Assembly (NCBI GenBank): GCA_039621445.1
Contig: CP154956.1
Span: 18,891,285 to 18,955,284 of the forward strand
DNA: 64,000 nt
Direction: 5' to 3'
Source of the DNA: Euglena gracilis
Taxonomy: Eukaryota > Euglenida > Euglenophyceae > Euglenales
Part shown: positions 54,246 through 63,785 of the stretch, one piece after another
Position numbering within the stretch: the first letter of the stretch is position 1
How the letters are laid out: every line of letters starts with the position of its first letter
Translations under genes and position numbers: made by a program
The notes under the pieces: generated by a model
What the model was told of the DNA's origin: nothing
The model's database searches: none
Seen by the model: only the letters and a program-made list of their open reading frames with translations

Positions 54246-56227
54246 GTGTGGCCCGGCCCGGCTGCCTGTGCGGCGCGGCGGAGACCCGTCGGCTCTTCCG
54301 TGCAGCAGTGCTTGGCCGGAGGTGGTGCTGTTTGAATGGGACCGAACACAGTGGCAAGGCAGTCGACTGCGTCCCTGGTTTTTTCCCTCGAATTTCCCAG
54401 CTTTTCGCCGTGCTCAGGGTATTTTGGAATTTTTTGTTTAAAAAGAGGAAGTATATGTTAGGTGGGGAAACCTCTGGTATTTTCCTCTTTTTTTTTATTG
54501 AATTCCCCTTCCTCAAAAAAGCATGGTCCAAATGAACATAAGGGACCCCTGAAACTATCAATTGGTAATTTTGAAAAATGTCCAGGAATTTTACGACGAA
54601 AACATCGAGGGTAATTTAATCAAGGGCAAGTTTGCACATGCCCGAGGGTGTCTTTCGCCTTTTTTGAGGATTTTTGAAATCTTTGAACATTTCTTCGATC
54701 TTTTTTTGGCGTTTTTTTTTCTAGCTTTTGGCACATTTTTTTCCCGCAACTTGCCCAATTTTCTCGCATTTTTCACCACTTCTGCAAAGTTTGCAATTTT
54801 TTGAAATTTTCATATAATTCTTGAAATTTTGGTACAATTTTTTGCCTGTTTTTGGGTGACTTTTGCATTTCGTGAGTTGTGCTTTTCACTTTTTTTTGCA
54901 TTTTTCCAAAAAAAATGTCTCGCATTTTTGCGCTTTTTTTGCGTACTTTTATCATTTTTGTGTATGCATTTTTTTTCGAGATTGGGCTAGCGCATTTACC
55001 TCGCAGCAGATGCAATATTTACCCCCTATTTTGAGTCCCTCCGGGACTGCAGTTGGTCCGTGGTCAGAAAACCATTTCTATTCATTCTCCGGATGAAGTA
55101 TTTCTTTGCTGTCCCCACTGTCCCCGAAACGACCTGAGAATTGAACCCTGATCTTTCCAAATGACGAGCCTCCCATCCACCACCAGGACTGAAGGGGGAA
55201 CCCAGGAGCCGTTTGGGTTGGGGGTAGGGGTCACCCCCCCCCCCGCATTTTGGTGTGCCTTCCCCACCTTGCAGGCTGGGGGGGGGGGGCATGGCTCACT
55301 AGGCCTTCTCATACTGGACTGGCCAGCTCAGCTACGCCAGCCCTAGGGCTGTATGGGTATCCCCTACAGCCTATGGGGGGTGGTGGGGTCAAATCCCCCT
55401 CCCACCCCCATCCTGGTGGGGTCAACCCCCCCCCACCCGGCCTTCCTGTATTTTCGGCAACGCCGACTTTTGGGTCAAAATTTTCCTTGCGCGGTGCTGT
55501 GGGGGGGGGGGTCGACCACCCGCCCAACCTTCCCGTCCAGCGCTGGCCGGGCCCGCCGGGCTTGGCATGCCAGCCCACGGCGGGCCGGGCCAGGCCGGCC
55601 AAGGTTGATCTCTTGGCTGGCTCCGGCCAGGGCAGCGCCAACTCCCCCGCTTATAAACCCTCCGGGGTTTGTAGGATCTGGTTTCTGGTCGGCCAAAGGG
55701 GGGGGGGTGTAAGTCAAGGAATTGTTGGTGAAAATCTGACCCCCCAAAATGGCCCCAAACCCCCGAAATCAGCAGTCTTCAGCTAATTTGGTCAAAAAAG
55801 CAGCATGGTAGATCATGGTCGGTCTCAAAAAAAAAACTGCCAGAAAATCAAAATCAAATCAGTTTTTGGATGGTTTGCGGCCGAAAAAAAATCGTCCCCG
55901 GCGGTGTTAATTGTTCTTCCCCGTTGGGGGGGGTTATAAGTCAAGGTTTGTTTGGTCGGCCCAGGGGAGGGGGGGGTTGTGGAGGGTGAGCAAGACAAGA
56001 GCATTGGTGTAAGGGGTCCCTGGCCACTCACCAACACAAACCGGGCCAGAAGCGTAGCCGACGCCGGCCACGAACAGACACGAAGCCTCAGTGCAACTGA
56101 GGGGGGAGTTGTGGCCTGGTTCTGGGCCCAGGCCACACAGGCCCCAGGCCCCACGCCACAGGCCACACAGGCCCAGGGAGGGGCAGGTCCGTGTGTTCGC
56201 ACGGTGCCGGCCGCATGCCCCGCCCAG
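54246..56227. other. Intron with decayed family B and family G copies
   Basis: From 54640 to 54985 is a degraded inverse copy of the 39562-40020 array (GCTTTTGGCACATTTTTTTC, TCGCATTTTT words). From 55350 to 55530 is a family G copy. The GGCCGGGCCCGCCGGGC-rich stretch at 55540-55630 and the C-rich sequence at 55990-56170 are open in several frames but lack domains. No exon recognised. Confidence 0.5.
55350..55530. repeat. Family G dispersed repeat copy
   Basis: Matches 37245-37350 in order: GTATGGGTATCCCC, GGTGGGGTCAACCCCCC, CCGGCCTTCCTGTATTTTCG, ACGCCGACTTTTGGGTCAAA, TTTTCCTTGCG. G run at 55500-55511. Confidence 0.6.
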
Positions 56228-56350
56228 AGTTCGGAGGTGAGGGACGTGCTGGGGGTGGCGGGGGCCCACTTCTGCTGGTGCCTGCTGCTGTGCGAGGGCC
56301 ACGTCTGGGCGGGCTTCAGCGGCGGCCACCTCCGCGTGTACCACGCCGAG
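56228..56350 (+). CDS. WD40 blade 2 exon
   Basis: A 123-nt phase-0 exon between CGCCCAG and GAG|GTCCGC, reading SSEVRDVLGVAGAHFCWCLL, then LCEGHVWAGFSGGHLRVYHAE. The VWAGFSGGHLRVYHAE segment lines up with the WD strand, His replacing Asp of the WD dipeptide. It codes for exactly one propeller blade. WD40 propellers act as rigid platforms for protein binding. Confidence 0.8.
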
Positions 56351-56697
56351 GTCCGCCCGCCCTTGCCACCCCCCCCCACGCCAGGACCCTCCTGTTCCAA
56401 CATGAACGATGCCATTGTTTGCATTTGTTTTACCTTTTGTTGTCAAGTTTCTCGTTTTCTTTATTTTATATACATATTATATGTACATATATAAATTTTA
56501 TATAAAAATATAGACGTATATATTCACAATGATTATTTTCGTAGAATCTTAAACACAACAACAATTGCTTCCCCACTTTTTGGGTCTGTCCTGATCAAGT
56601 CCACATCATACAGCGGACCACCTACATATCTTCTTGCCTGTTGGTGATGGCGGCAGCTGTTTGCGGTGCGGTGCGCCATGTCGACCGTATCTCGCAG

Positions 56698-56817
56698 ACG
56701 CACGCGCTGGTGCGGGAGCTGCTGCAGCACGCCGGCGGGGTGTATGCCCTGGCGTACAGTGGGGGACACGTCTACTCCGGCAGCAACGACTTCGAGTGCT
56801 TTCGGTGGCACTGCCAG
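56698..56817 (+). CDS. WD40 blade 3 exon
   Basis: A 120-nt phase-0 exon after CTCGCAG, ending CAG|GTCTGA. It reads THALVRELLQHAGGVYALAY, then SGGHVYSGSNDFECFRWHCQ. The order HAGGVYALAYSGGHVYSGS...RW matches the WD40 consensus (inner-strand V..L, then the VYSGS turn). Exactly 40 residues. The upstream reading frame stays open back to about 56647, but the CTCGCAG acceptor gives a blade length equal to its neighbours. Confidence 0.82.
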
Positions 56818-57756
56818 GTCTGAGACGCTGCTTTCCTCCACAGTTTGCCAGTTGAATTCATCTCACTGCTCCCCGAGCTTTATTTTGGATGTGTGTGTGT
56901 GTGTTTGTGTGTGTGTGACAAGGGGCACGCAAAGCAAACACAACCAAGGGGCGGAAACCATGTGTTCGGTCTATTGCATGATTTTGACTCGATTACTGAC
57001 CCAAAGGGAAACAGTGGTGCTTAAAATTTAAAAAGAAAAGAATAAATCAAGGGAAAATGAAAGAAAGGAAATTGAGAAATATGGTAATGAAAAGTGCGAA
57101 GAGTGTATGTGTGGCTGTGTTTGTGTGTGTGCGTGGGTTGCGGGTGGGCAGGCAGGTTGAGTCTGTGCCTGTGTGTGTTAATGTGTGCGGGTGTGGTGCG
57201 TTGTCTGTTTGATTGTGTATATTTTTGTACATTCTGCATGCATCACCCAGCATATTCATACACCTCCCGGTCGTTACCACAACATGATTTTCATTCCCGT
57301 TTCATTCGTCACACTACATTCCCCCCCTCCTTGTCCTTGACACGCCTTGTCCATGACACACCCCCTGTGTCAACCGCACTTTTCCCGTACCTAAAAAGAG
57401 TAAAGTATTCTTGACACATTTCACGGCTCTGGAGCTAATTGGTTGCCATTTTCTGCACAGAACCATGGCTTTGAACTCATCTTCTTTTGAGTTTGGTGAT
57501 TTAGTGAGATATGAGTGCTCCACTGGAGTTATTGTTGATGCTATGGTGATTGGTCCCTCAAACGCCGGGTTTTTTTTTTGCTGCATGTTTTGTAGTACGG
57601 TTCCCATGACACGGCGTGTCCATGACACACCCCCCGTGTCAACCGCACTTTTCCCGTACTTTGGCGTGTCAAGGACAGGGGGGGGGGGATGTAACATCGC
57701 TTTCCAAACCGCGCATCGCCCCCAAGGAGGATGGCAGTCTGTCTTCTCATCCGCAG
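56818..57756. other. Intron with an internal inverted GACACGCC repeat
   Basis: TG-rich tract at 56891-56918. The segment at 57330-57395 (CTTGACACGCC..., GTCCATGACACACCCCC, GTGTCAACCGCACTTTTCCC) is repeated at 57600-57680 (GTCCATGACACACCCCC, GTGTCAACCGCACTTTTCCC, GGCGTGTCAAGGACAGG). The outer words CCTTGTCCTTGACACG and GTGTCAAGGACAGG are inverse, so 57325-57690 looks like a short inverted-repeat element ending about 70 bases before the next exon. Confidence 0.5.
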
Positions 57757-57876
57757 CGGCTCGAGTTCGTGCGGCAGTACTCCGGGCACAAGAACTCCGT
57801 CCGCAGCGTGCTAGCGTTTGGCTGCACTTTGGTGACCGGCAGCGACGACCACACCATCCGCATTTGGGACATCCTG
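57757..57876 (+). CDS. WD40 blade 4 exon
   Basis: A 120-nt phase-0 exon after CATCCGCAG, ending CTG|GTCTGC. It reads RLEFVRQYSGHKNSVRSVLA, then FGCTLVTGSDDHTIRIWDIL. This is the most canonical blade, with the GH dipeptide, the structural Asp in SDDHTIRIWD and the terminal WD. It makes the WD40 assignment of the whole series secure. Confidence 0.92.
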
Positions 57877-58396
57877 GTCTGCCACAAAGCCTCACCCCCG
57901 CTTTACCTCGAAATTTACTGCAGGCATTTTTTTGTTCCCTGGCTTATGTTCTGTTGAATTTATGAATTTCTCCTGCTTTTACGGCACATGGGGTGGAGGT
58001 TTCTCAACGCTCAGCTTTCTTCCAGTTTTCCCACTCTGCACCAGTTGATTTTTTGGTCGTTTTGTTCAACAGATTCAGAGCAATACCTGACATCAGGAGA
58101 ATGTCCGCATTCGTGACGGGGTTCAATGATGCCATTTGCGCATCTGTGTGCGTGGGTGGGTGGGTGTGCCTGCATATATATACAATGTAAACATATATAA
58201 TATAGATTATGTAACGTATATGTCATGTATTTTATAAAATCATATGTGATAGTATATGTGATATGCTGTGTATGAGTGTATTATTTTCTCTTCTGAGATG
58301 TGTATGAGCATCATTAGTTTCTGCCATCATGCAACTGCGGCCGTATTTCCGACGTCGGGCGCGGGCCGCCGCGGTACCTGCTCCCCCCCCCCCCAG
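57877..58396. other. Intron, nothing recognised
   Basis: AT-rich after 58160. A C run at 58384-58394 directly abuts the next acceptor as its polypyrimidine tract. Confidence 0.5.
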
Positions 58397-58516
58397 ACCG
58401 GGGCGGTGCTGCGGGAGCTGGCGGGGCACCACGGCGGCGTGCTGGCGCTGCTACGGGCCGGCGGCCGCCTGTGGTCCGCCTCCGAGGACGGCACCCTGCG
58501 TGTGTGGGACGTCGAG
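58397..58516 (+). CDS. WD40 blade 5 exon
   Basis: A 120-nt phase-0 exon after a C run and CAG, ending GAG|GTCTGC. It reads TGAVLRELAGHHGGVLALLR, then AGGRLWSASEDGTLRVWDVE. GH, the LWSASEDG turn and the terminal WD are all present. Third positions are almost entirely G or C. Confidence 0.92.
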
Positions 58517-59186
58517 GTCTGCCCCCTCCCCACTGCTTCGGTTTGGCGTTCCCCACCCCGGAGGGAGGCAGACCTACGCAGTGGAAAGGTCACTGAGCCC
58601 GGTGGCCAAGGCGTTGCTTAAGAAAAATGTTCACCGCCGGGAAAAGCTTTTTTCATAATGCAATATATTTTCCAATGTGTGTGTATTCCAATGTTCTACA
58701 GAATGCATATATTTTGAGCAATCATTCGCATTTTTTCCAAAAAAAAGCACAACACGCAACGCAGAAAGCAAGAGCAAAAGAATGCTTTCAACATTTCAGT
58801 ATATTCCAAGCAAGAACTCGAGTGACAGGTCGAGAGCCGAGGTTTTTGTTGTGCCGAAGGAATATCTAAAATATGCAAAACGTGCAAAACTTCGAGAATT
58901 ATGCAAAAAGTTCAAATTTTCAAGGTTCTGGATTGTGCAAAGAAATTCAAGTTATACAATCTACATATTCACCCACCCTGCTGCCTCCATTTCCATTTCG
59001 AAACGATCTTTGCTCAATGGAATTGAATTGTAGCAATAAATACATGCAAAGAGCAAGAAGGGGCGCAACAAATCTGTCGGCATTTCCTTTGGAGAGGTGT
59101 GGGTTTGCATGTGTTAATGTGTTAATGTGATGTAATTAATGCATGTATTAATGTATGTATTAATGTTGAAAAAATTATGTATGCAG
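58517..59186. other. Intron, nothing recognised
   Basis: Mixed to AT-rich sequence with ATGTATTAATG repeats around 59110-59170. Frames at 58627-59033 have no domain. Confidence 0.5.
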
Positions 59187-59306
59187 AGCGGGCGGCACCT
59201 GCACTCCATCGCGGACCACACGGGGCGGATCACGTGCCTCGTCAAGGCGGGGCAGCAGGTGCTGAGCTCCGGGGTGGACCGCAGCATCTACGCCTACCAC
59301 GCGGAG
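59187..59306 (+). CDS. WD40 blade 6 exon
   Basis: A 120-nt phase-0 exon after TATGCAG, ending GAG|GTGTGT. It reads SGRHLHSIADHTGRITCLVK, then AGQQVLSSGVDRSIYAYHAE. The DH and ITCLVKAGQQVLSSGVDRSI pattern is WD40-like, and YHAE replaces WD, as in blade 2. Confidence 0.87.
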
Positions 59307-59691
59307 GTGTGTGGCACGCCCACGGCCGGCGGGGGCGTGGGGTGTGCCAGTGTCGGGGTCCCGCGTTGTTCCTTGACAGGGCACCTCACCCAACGACTTT
59401 CTGCAATACCTGACTCCCTCAGGCGATTCTAACTCTCGCCTCGTTATTGGGGTCGGACCCCAACCAAGTTGTTCCGAAAATGGCACAGCCCAGGCCAGGG
59501 GGGGGGGTCTGGCCAGCGGCCTGCCCCCAGCGAGCCCCATCTCCTGCTCATTCAGCGACGCCCCGGAACCACAGGACAGTGTGACCCACGTGGGCAACTG
59601 GGATGCATCCAACGGTCTGCGTTTGTTTGTCACCGTCATCGCGAACGTTGCATGCGGAACGGCTTTCCATTGGCGGGTCCTGTTTCCGTAG
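59307..59691. other. Intron
   Basis: GC-rich start, G run at 59499-59507, no repeat family clearly assigned. The 230-codon minus-strand frame across this region is the antisense of the two flanking WD40 exons. Confidence 0.5.
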
Positions 59692-59823
59692 TCGTTCAAG
59701 CGAACGGGGCTCTTCGCCGAGCACGAGGGGTACATCAACCACGCGGCCGTGGTGGGGCGCTCCGTGCAGTACACCGTCTGGTCCTGCTCCAGCGACCGCA
59801 CCCTCCGCGCTTGGAAATTTGAG
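59692..59823 (+). CDS. WD40 blade 7 exon
   Basis: A 132-nt phase-0 exon after TTTCCGTAG, ending GAG|GTATGC. It reads SFKRTGLFAEHEGYINHAAV, then VGRSVQYTVWSCSSDRTLRA, then WKFE. EH replaces GH, and SSDRTLRAWKFE is a WD-type outer strand. It is four residues longer than the other blades. It closes a count of seven, the most common size for a WD40 propeller. Confidence 0.88.
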
Positions 59824-60879
59824 GTATGCCAGCCTTGTTTTTTTATCAGTGAGTTATCCCTGGCCAATCATCAACGAGACGGTTGAGAGATGGAAAACGA
59901 AGTTGCTTGAGTTCCGCATCTTTCCTTGTTTACCGCTTTCCCAAACCTCTTATTATTATTAATTATTCGCATTTTTTTTCATTTTTTTTTTGCATTTCAC
60001 CTTCATTACTGGAGCTCCGTCCCAAATTTACCCCTTTTTTCGGGCGTAAATCTCGGAGAAATTTTCATTGGGGAGGGGGATATTTTGGGAAGAAAATCAA
60101 ATTTCCGGTTGAGAACTTTTTCAAGGTTTTCAAAGTTTACACATTTACACGGTTTCATTTTTCAATGTGATTTTGCCAACACCAATGAACGAAATCGAAA
60201 AATAACCATTCCAAAAATAGCCATTCTGCAACCCGTTTCTCTGTTTCAGCACCTGCAACCGAAACAGCGTGCAAAGAAAAACGAAAATCTGATGACCTGA
60301 GGGCTGTGGAGGGTGTTGCTTTTTTGTTCGCCAACCCAAAGCCCCAGGGAGGGGGAGGGCTAATCAGGGGCACGATACATTCTCTGAAACCCGTGGATTG
60401 TTTACGCTATGCTTTTCGAACGTCACCCGTGTTGTGTTCCTCGGTTTGCGTTTGGTCCATGAGCATATGCTTCCATACATGTTCGCCATTCCGTGCCTCT
60501 CAGAGCCCGTACAATCCTGACAGTGAGTCTGCTGGTGCCAGCGCCGCGGAAGTGCAAGCGTTGAGCCAAGCCATGCCGTTGCTGCTGCACCCGAATTTTT
60601 TATGGGGTTGGCTCTGCCCCTCTCCGAGAGGCAACCTCCTCCTCCGAGCAACGGCGTGCGGCCAGCGCTGGAGGGGCAGTGCGCTGCCTTGCAAGGTTGG
60701 CCGCCTCGCCCCCCCCCCCCGACCGCAAGCGACCCAGATTTGGAGATTTGTAGGAATGGGAACCAAAACGTTGCAGGGGTGCCTGGTTTCTTTTCAGCCC
60801 ATGCTCTCGCTCTGAATGGAGGATGTTTCAGTTTGTTGTGAGTACCCCCCAGCCACCCCCCCAAAAAAGTGGGTTAATG
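59824..60879. other. Intron, nothing recognised
   Basis: AT-rich to about 60300, then mixed with a C run at 60710-60720. The frames at 60306-60815 and on the reverse strand show no domain. Confidence 0.45.
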
Positions 60880-62409
60880 CAGGGGCAGGGAGATATTCCG
60901 GTCCGGAATAAACCGGAATAAACCGGAATAGCGACAACCGGAATAAACCGGAATAACCGGAATAAAAGTGCCAGCCAGCGATATGAAAATTCTGCAAGAC
61001 ACAAAGCTTGATGTATTTCCATGTTTTCCTCAGTCAATCTCATGTCAAATGGATCAGATTAAGGGGGTGGGCCACCAATGAGGAAGGCAAGACCTTCCAA
61101 AGGAGTGGCGAATAAGGCAAAATGTGCAAATGCAATGACAGTTTGCAGGCGCAAACTGTTTTCAGGATTTTCCCAAGGGAATGGTTTGTGTTTGTGAAGG
61201 ATCTGACAACATGTGGTGTACTTTTTTTGCGGGGTGGAAGTGCAGGTGAACGGTATCAGATGGCAATGGGGTTATTGGGGCTGCACCAGCTCAGTTAAAA
61301 CCCCTTTTCCCAAATGCGATTCACAATGCACAAAAAAATATCTGTGCCTCCAAAGTGGTGTGAAGCCAGATGGTGTGTGGGCAAAGCTGTTTTTTGGTAA
61401 GCGATGTTTAAATTCTACAAAATATCCCGCACTGAAGGATTTCCAAACTGCAGTAGTGCCGCACCCTGCAAGTGGTGTGTGTATGTGTGTGTTAAGTTGC
61501 ACAAGAGGTTGTTGTGCGCAGATGCGCAAACCGACCAAAATGTCTGTATTCGCATTTGCGAAAACCAACCATTTGTGCAATTTTACAAACACGTCAATTG
61601 CAGCTGGCACATATGGCCCTTTTCACAGTTACACAAACGGTTGGTGTGCGCACCATCCATCTGCGCATTTGCCCGCACCGACCACCAATTTCTCACACAG
61701 CCAAGTTTCAGGGTATCATTTCAGGCTTGGGCACGCCTCACCAATCATTCAGTCAATATCCCAAGTTAATGAGACAACCATTGAAGGCAAACACACCTGC
61801 TGGGTGTTGTGTGTATTATATGCTGCGGTGATACCTGCTCTTAGGCACCTTATTTGCCAAAGTCCCTGCTTTCATCTCCACGTCCTGGGGCACCACATCG
61901 CATCCTGTTTACATTTTTTGGGCTTTTGGGGGTATCTTGTCATTTTCATAAAAAATGCCAATGCGCATTTGCGCACATCGACAAATAAAAAATGTGTAAG
62001 TGCGAGATGCGCCGCCTAAGATCAGCACTCGGCAGGACAATTTTTCAGAAGAAAACAGAAAGCAGTGCCAGGGACCCGCCTCAAGAGAAAACCCTGAGCA
62101 CCATTTTTTTTATCAGCTTATTTTTCCCAAAACGGTGGAGGTCTGTTGTGGTGCGGTGTGCACAGCATCTCCAAGTGCAAAGTGGCCACTTGGTGGGGCT
62201 GGGCAACCAAGGAATGCATCGCCATTCGTGAAGCCGGGTGAGTGCCTCGGCCCAGTTGTGCTTCGAAAAAAAATCGTAAGTCCATTCAGACAGAAATTGA
62301 CCGGAATAAACCGGAATAAATTCCGGAATAAACCGGAATAACCCGGAATAAACCGGAATAAAACCCCGGAATAAAATTTTTGGCCGACCGGAATATCTCC
62401 CTGCCCCTG
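60880..62409. mobile_element. Family B element with perfect 24-bp inverted repeats
   Basis: CAGGGGCAGGGAGATATTCC and four further bases (60880-60903) are exactly inverted at 62386-62409. GTTAATG stands directly outside both ends (60873-60879 and 62410-62416), a perfect 7-bp target duplication. Just inside each end is an array of CCGGAATAAA units in the same orientation (about 60902-60965 and 62300-62390). The interior includes the 3' half of a family A element (61440-62018, ending GCCGCCTAAG), so it is composite. The 268-codon frame inside lies in that repeat and has no transposase motif. Confidence 0.9.
61440..62018. repeat. Family A fragment nested in the family B element
   Basis: It parallels 20665-21263 step by step: AAGTTGCACAAGAGGTTG, TGTGCGCAGATGCGCAAACC, GCTGGCACATATGG, ACCTGCTGGGTGTTGTG, CACCTGCTCT-like words and the right terminus GTGCGAGATGCGCCGCCTAA. 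A left terminus is missing. Being inside 60880-62409, it must have been captured by or inserted into that element. Confidence 0.75.
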
Positions 62410-63212
62410 GTTAATGGGTGGTCAGGTTCTTTGCAGTGCCCATCTTCTAACCCCTGGGTGATGAAGAAACATGAAAACAGAATGTGCTGAACACCACAAA
62501 TTGAGGCAAAAGTGCACATTAAGTACCAAATACCTTGTTAAGCCCCCCTATTTGCGGAACATTCAAATACTCTAAGTCAGGTATCTGTGAGAAGCCAAAA
62601 GGGACAGAAGATCGGAAATATTTCTACGATCATTCGATAAATTGCCGCCCGCCAACCCCTCCAAATATACATATACAATCCTGGGAGAGTTGTAAGATCC
62701 GGTTCAGTGGTTGGACCGAAAAGTTCATGAGTAGGGGGGGGGGGGAGTCAAGTCGAGCAATGGTTAGTTACTGGAAGACGCACTACTAATTGCCCATGCC
62801 TTCGGCGCCGCAGAGCATGCCAGCCATTGTTGGCCACATGTGCTTCTCACCAATGTCCCAGTCACCGAGTAGCCTTCAGGCCCACATCAAAATTCAGCCC
62901 TGATGCACACCCACCTCCAAGTCAATTGTGTAATTGGCTGGTGCAACTCAAAAGCCTCTTGAGACATTGGGCCTGAGCAGAGGACAGAATTTCGGAGTTC
63001 TTGGAGGTTTTTTCCCCGTGTCGCGTGCTTCGAGGGTCAGTGGGGTGAGTCCATGCCAAATTCCCGCACGTCAGAAGTCGGGGGTGTCTGGTTTGTACCT
63101 TGTTTTCTCTGTCATGTATCTGCTTTTACTTGTTTCCTCTGTCACGCCCACCCTTGTTGCGCCGTGTGACCACCACGTGACCCCCCCCCGTCCCCACACA
63201 GGCCGACTGCAG
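62410..63212. other. Intron, nothing recognised
   Basis: Mixed sequence with a G run at 62736-62746. C run at 63180-63189 ahead of the coiled-coil exon. No other exon recognised. Confidence 0.45.
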
Positions 63213-63301
63213 GCGATGGAGACCGAGCACGGCGCCGCCCTGCGCGAGCGCGACCAGCGCGTGACGGAACTGCAGAAGGCGCTGGCGCAAGCGGAGCAGC
63301 G
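63213..63301 (+). CDS. Coiled-coil exon
   Basis: After GCCGACTGCAG the phase-0 frame reads AMETEHGAALRERDQRVTEL, then QKALAQAEQ plus two bases, to GTGCGT at 63302. The heptad-like spacing of Leu, Ala, Val and Met among Glu, Arg and Gln is typical of a coiled coil, useful for dimerisation. The incoming phase 0 equals that of the last WD40 exon. The upstream alternative acceptor (CACACAG at 63201) adds RLQ but would need phase 1. The gene continues beyond the window. Confidence 0.65.
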
Positions 63302-63364
63302 GTGCGTGGAGGGCAGCACCAGGCTGGCTGATTACCCCCGCCCCCCTCCCCCCTGAACCAAGGT

Positions 63365-63785
63365 CCCCTGGTACCAGGGGGGGGGGGGCTGATTTTTAAG
63401 AAAATCGCACCTCATGGGGGGATATGCCGTGCAGGCTGAAATTTTTAGGCGAGTCCGACCCCCAGGCATTTTTGTCTTTTTAAAGACGTGCACACCTCTG
63501 GGGGGGGGGGGGGCTGAGTGCCCTGGGGGGGGGGTCGCGTTTTGGGTGAGTAGTTCCATAGCACACCCCCTGGCGCCAAAGAATGGGCTGAGCCCAAAAA
63601 ATGGCCATTTTCCAGGGAAAGTTGGCTTTGCCGGTCGTCGCCAGGTCCAACCCACCCCCCGGCCCTGGGGTGTTCCTTCTTTGGGCACACGTCACCCATC
63701 CTCCCCCCCCCCCCCGGGGGGTTGCTTAAAAGAATCCTGCTGATCCCACTCCAGGGCGGGGTGGCTGGGAAGGTATTGGCCAAGC
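63365..63785. repeat. G/C-run dispersed repeat (family F)
   Basis: G runs at 63379-63389, 63501-63513 and 63525-63534. CTGGCGCCAAAGAATGGG, GCCCAAAAAATGGCCATTTTCC and AGTTGGCTTTGCCGGTCG words match 7245-7310 and 43945-44010. C runs at 63653-63659 and 63704-63716. No coding content. Confidence 0.55.

Noticed and set aside
59175-59867. Minus-strand open frame of 230 codons across the WD40 region
   Set aside because: It is the antisense of the two GC-rich WD40 exons. It has no domain and no splice context, whereas the + strand reads canonical blades.
61213-62019. Open frame of 268 codons inside the 60880-62409 element, considered as a transposase
   Set aside because: It lies mostly in a family A repeat that is also present at 20690-21263 with different frames, and shows no transposase motif.
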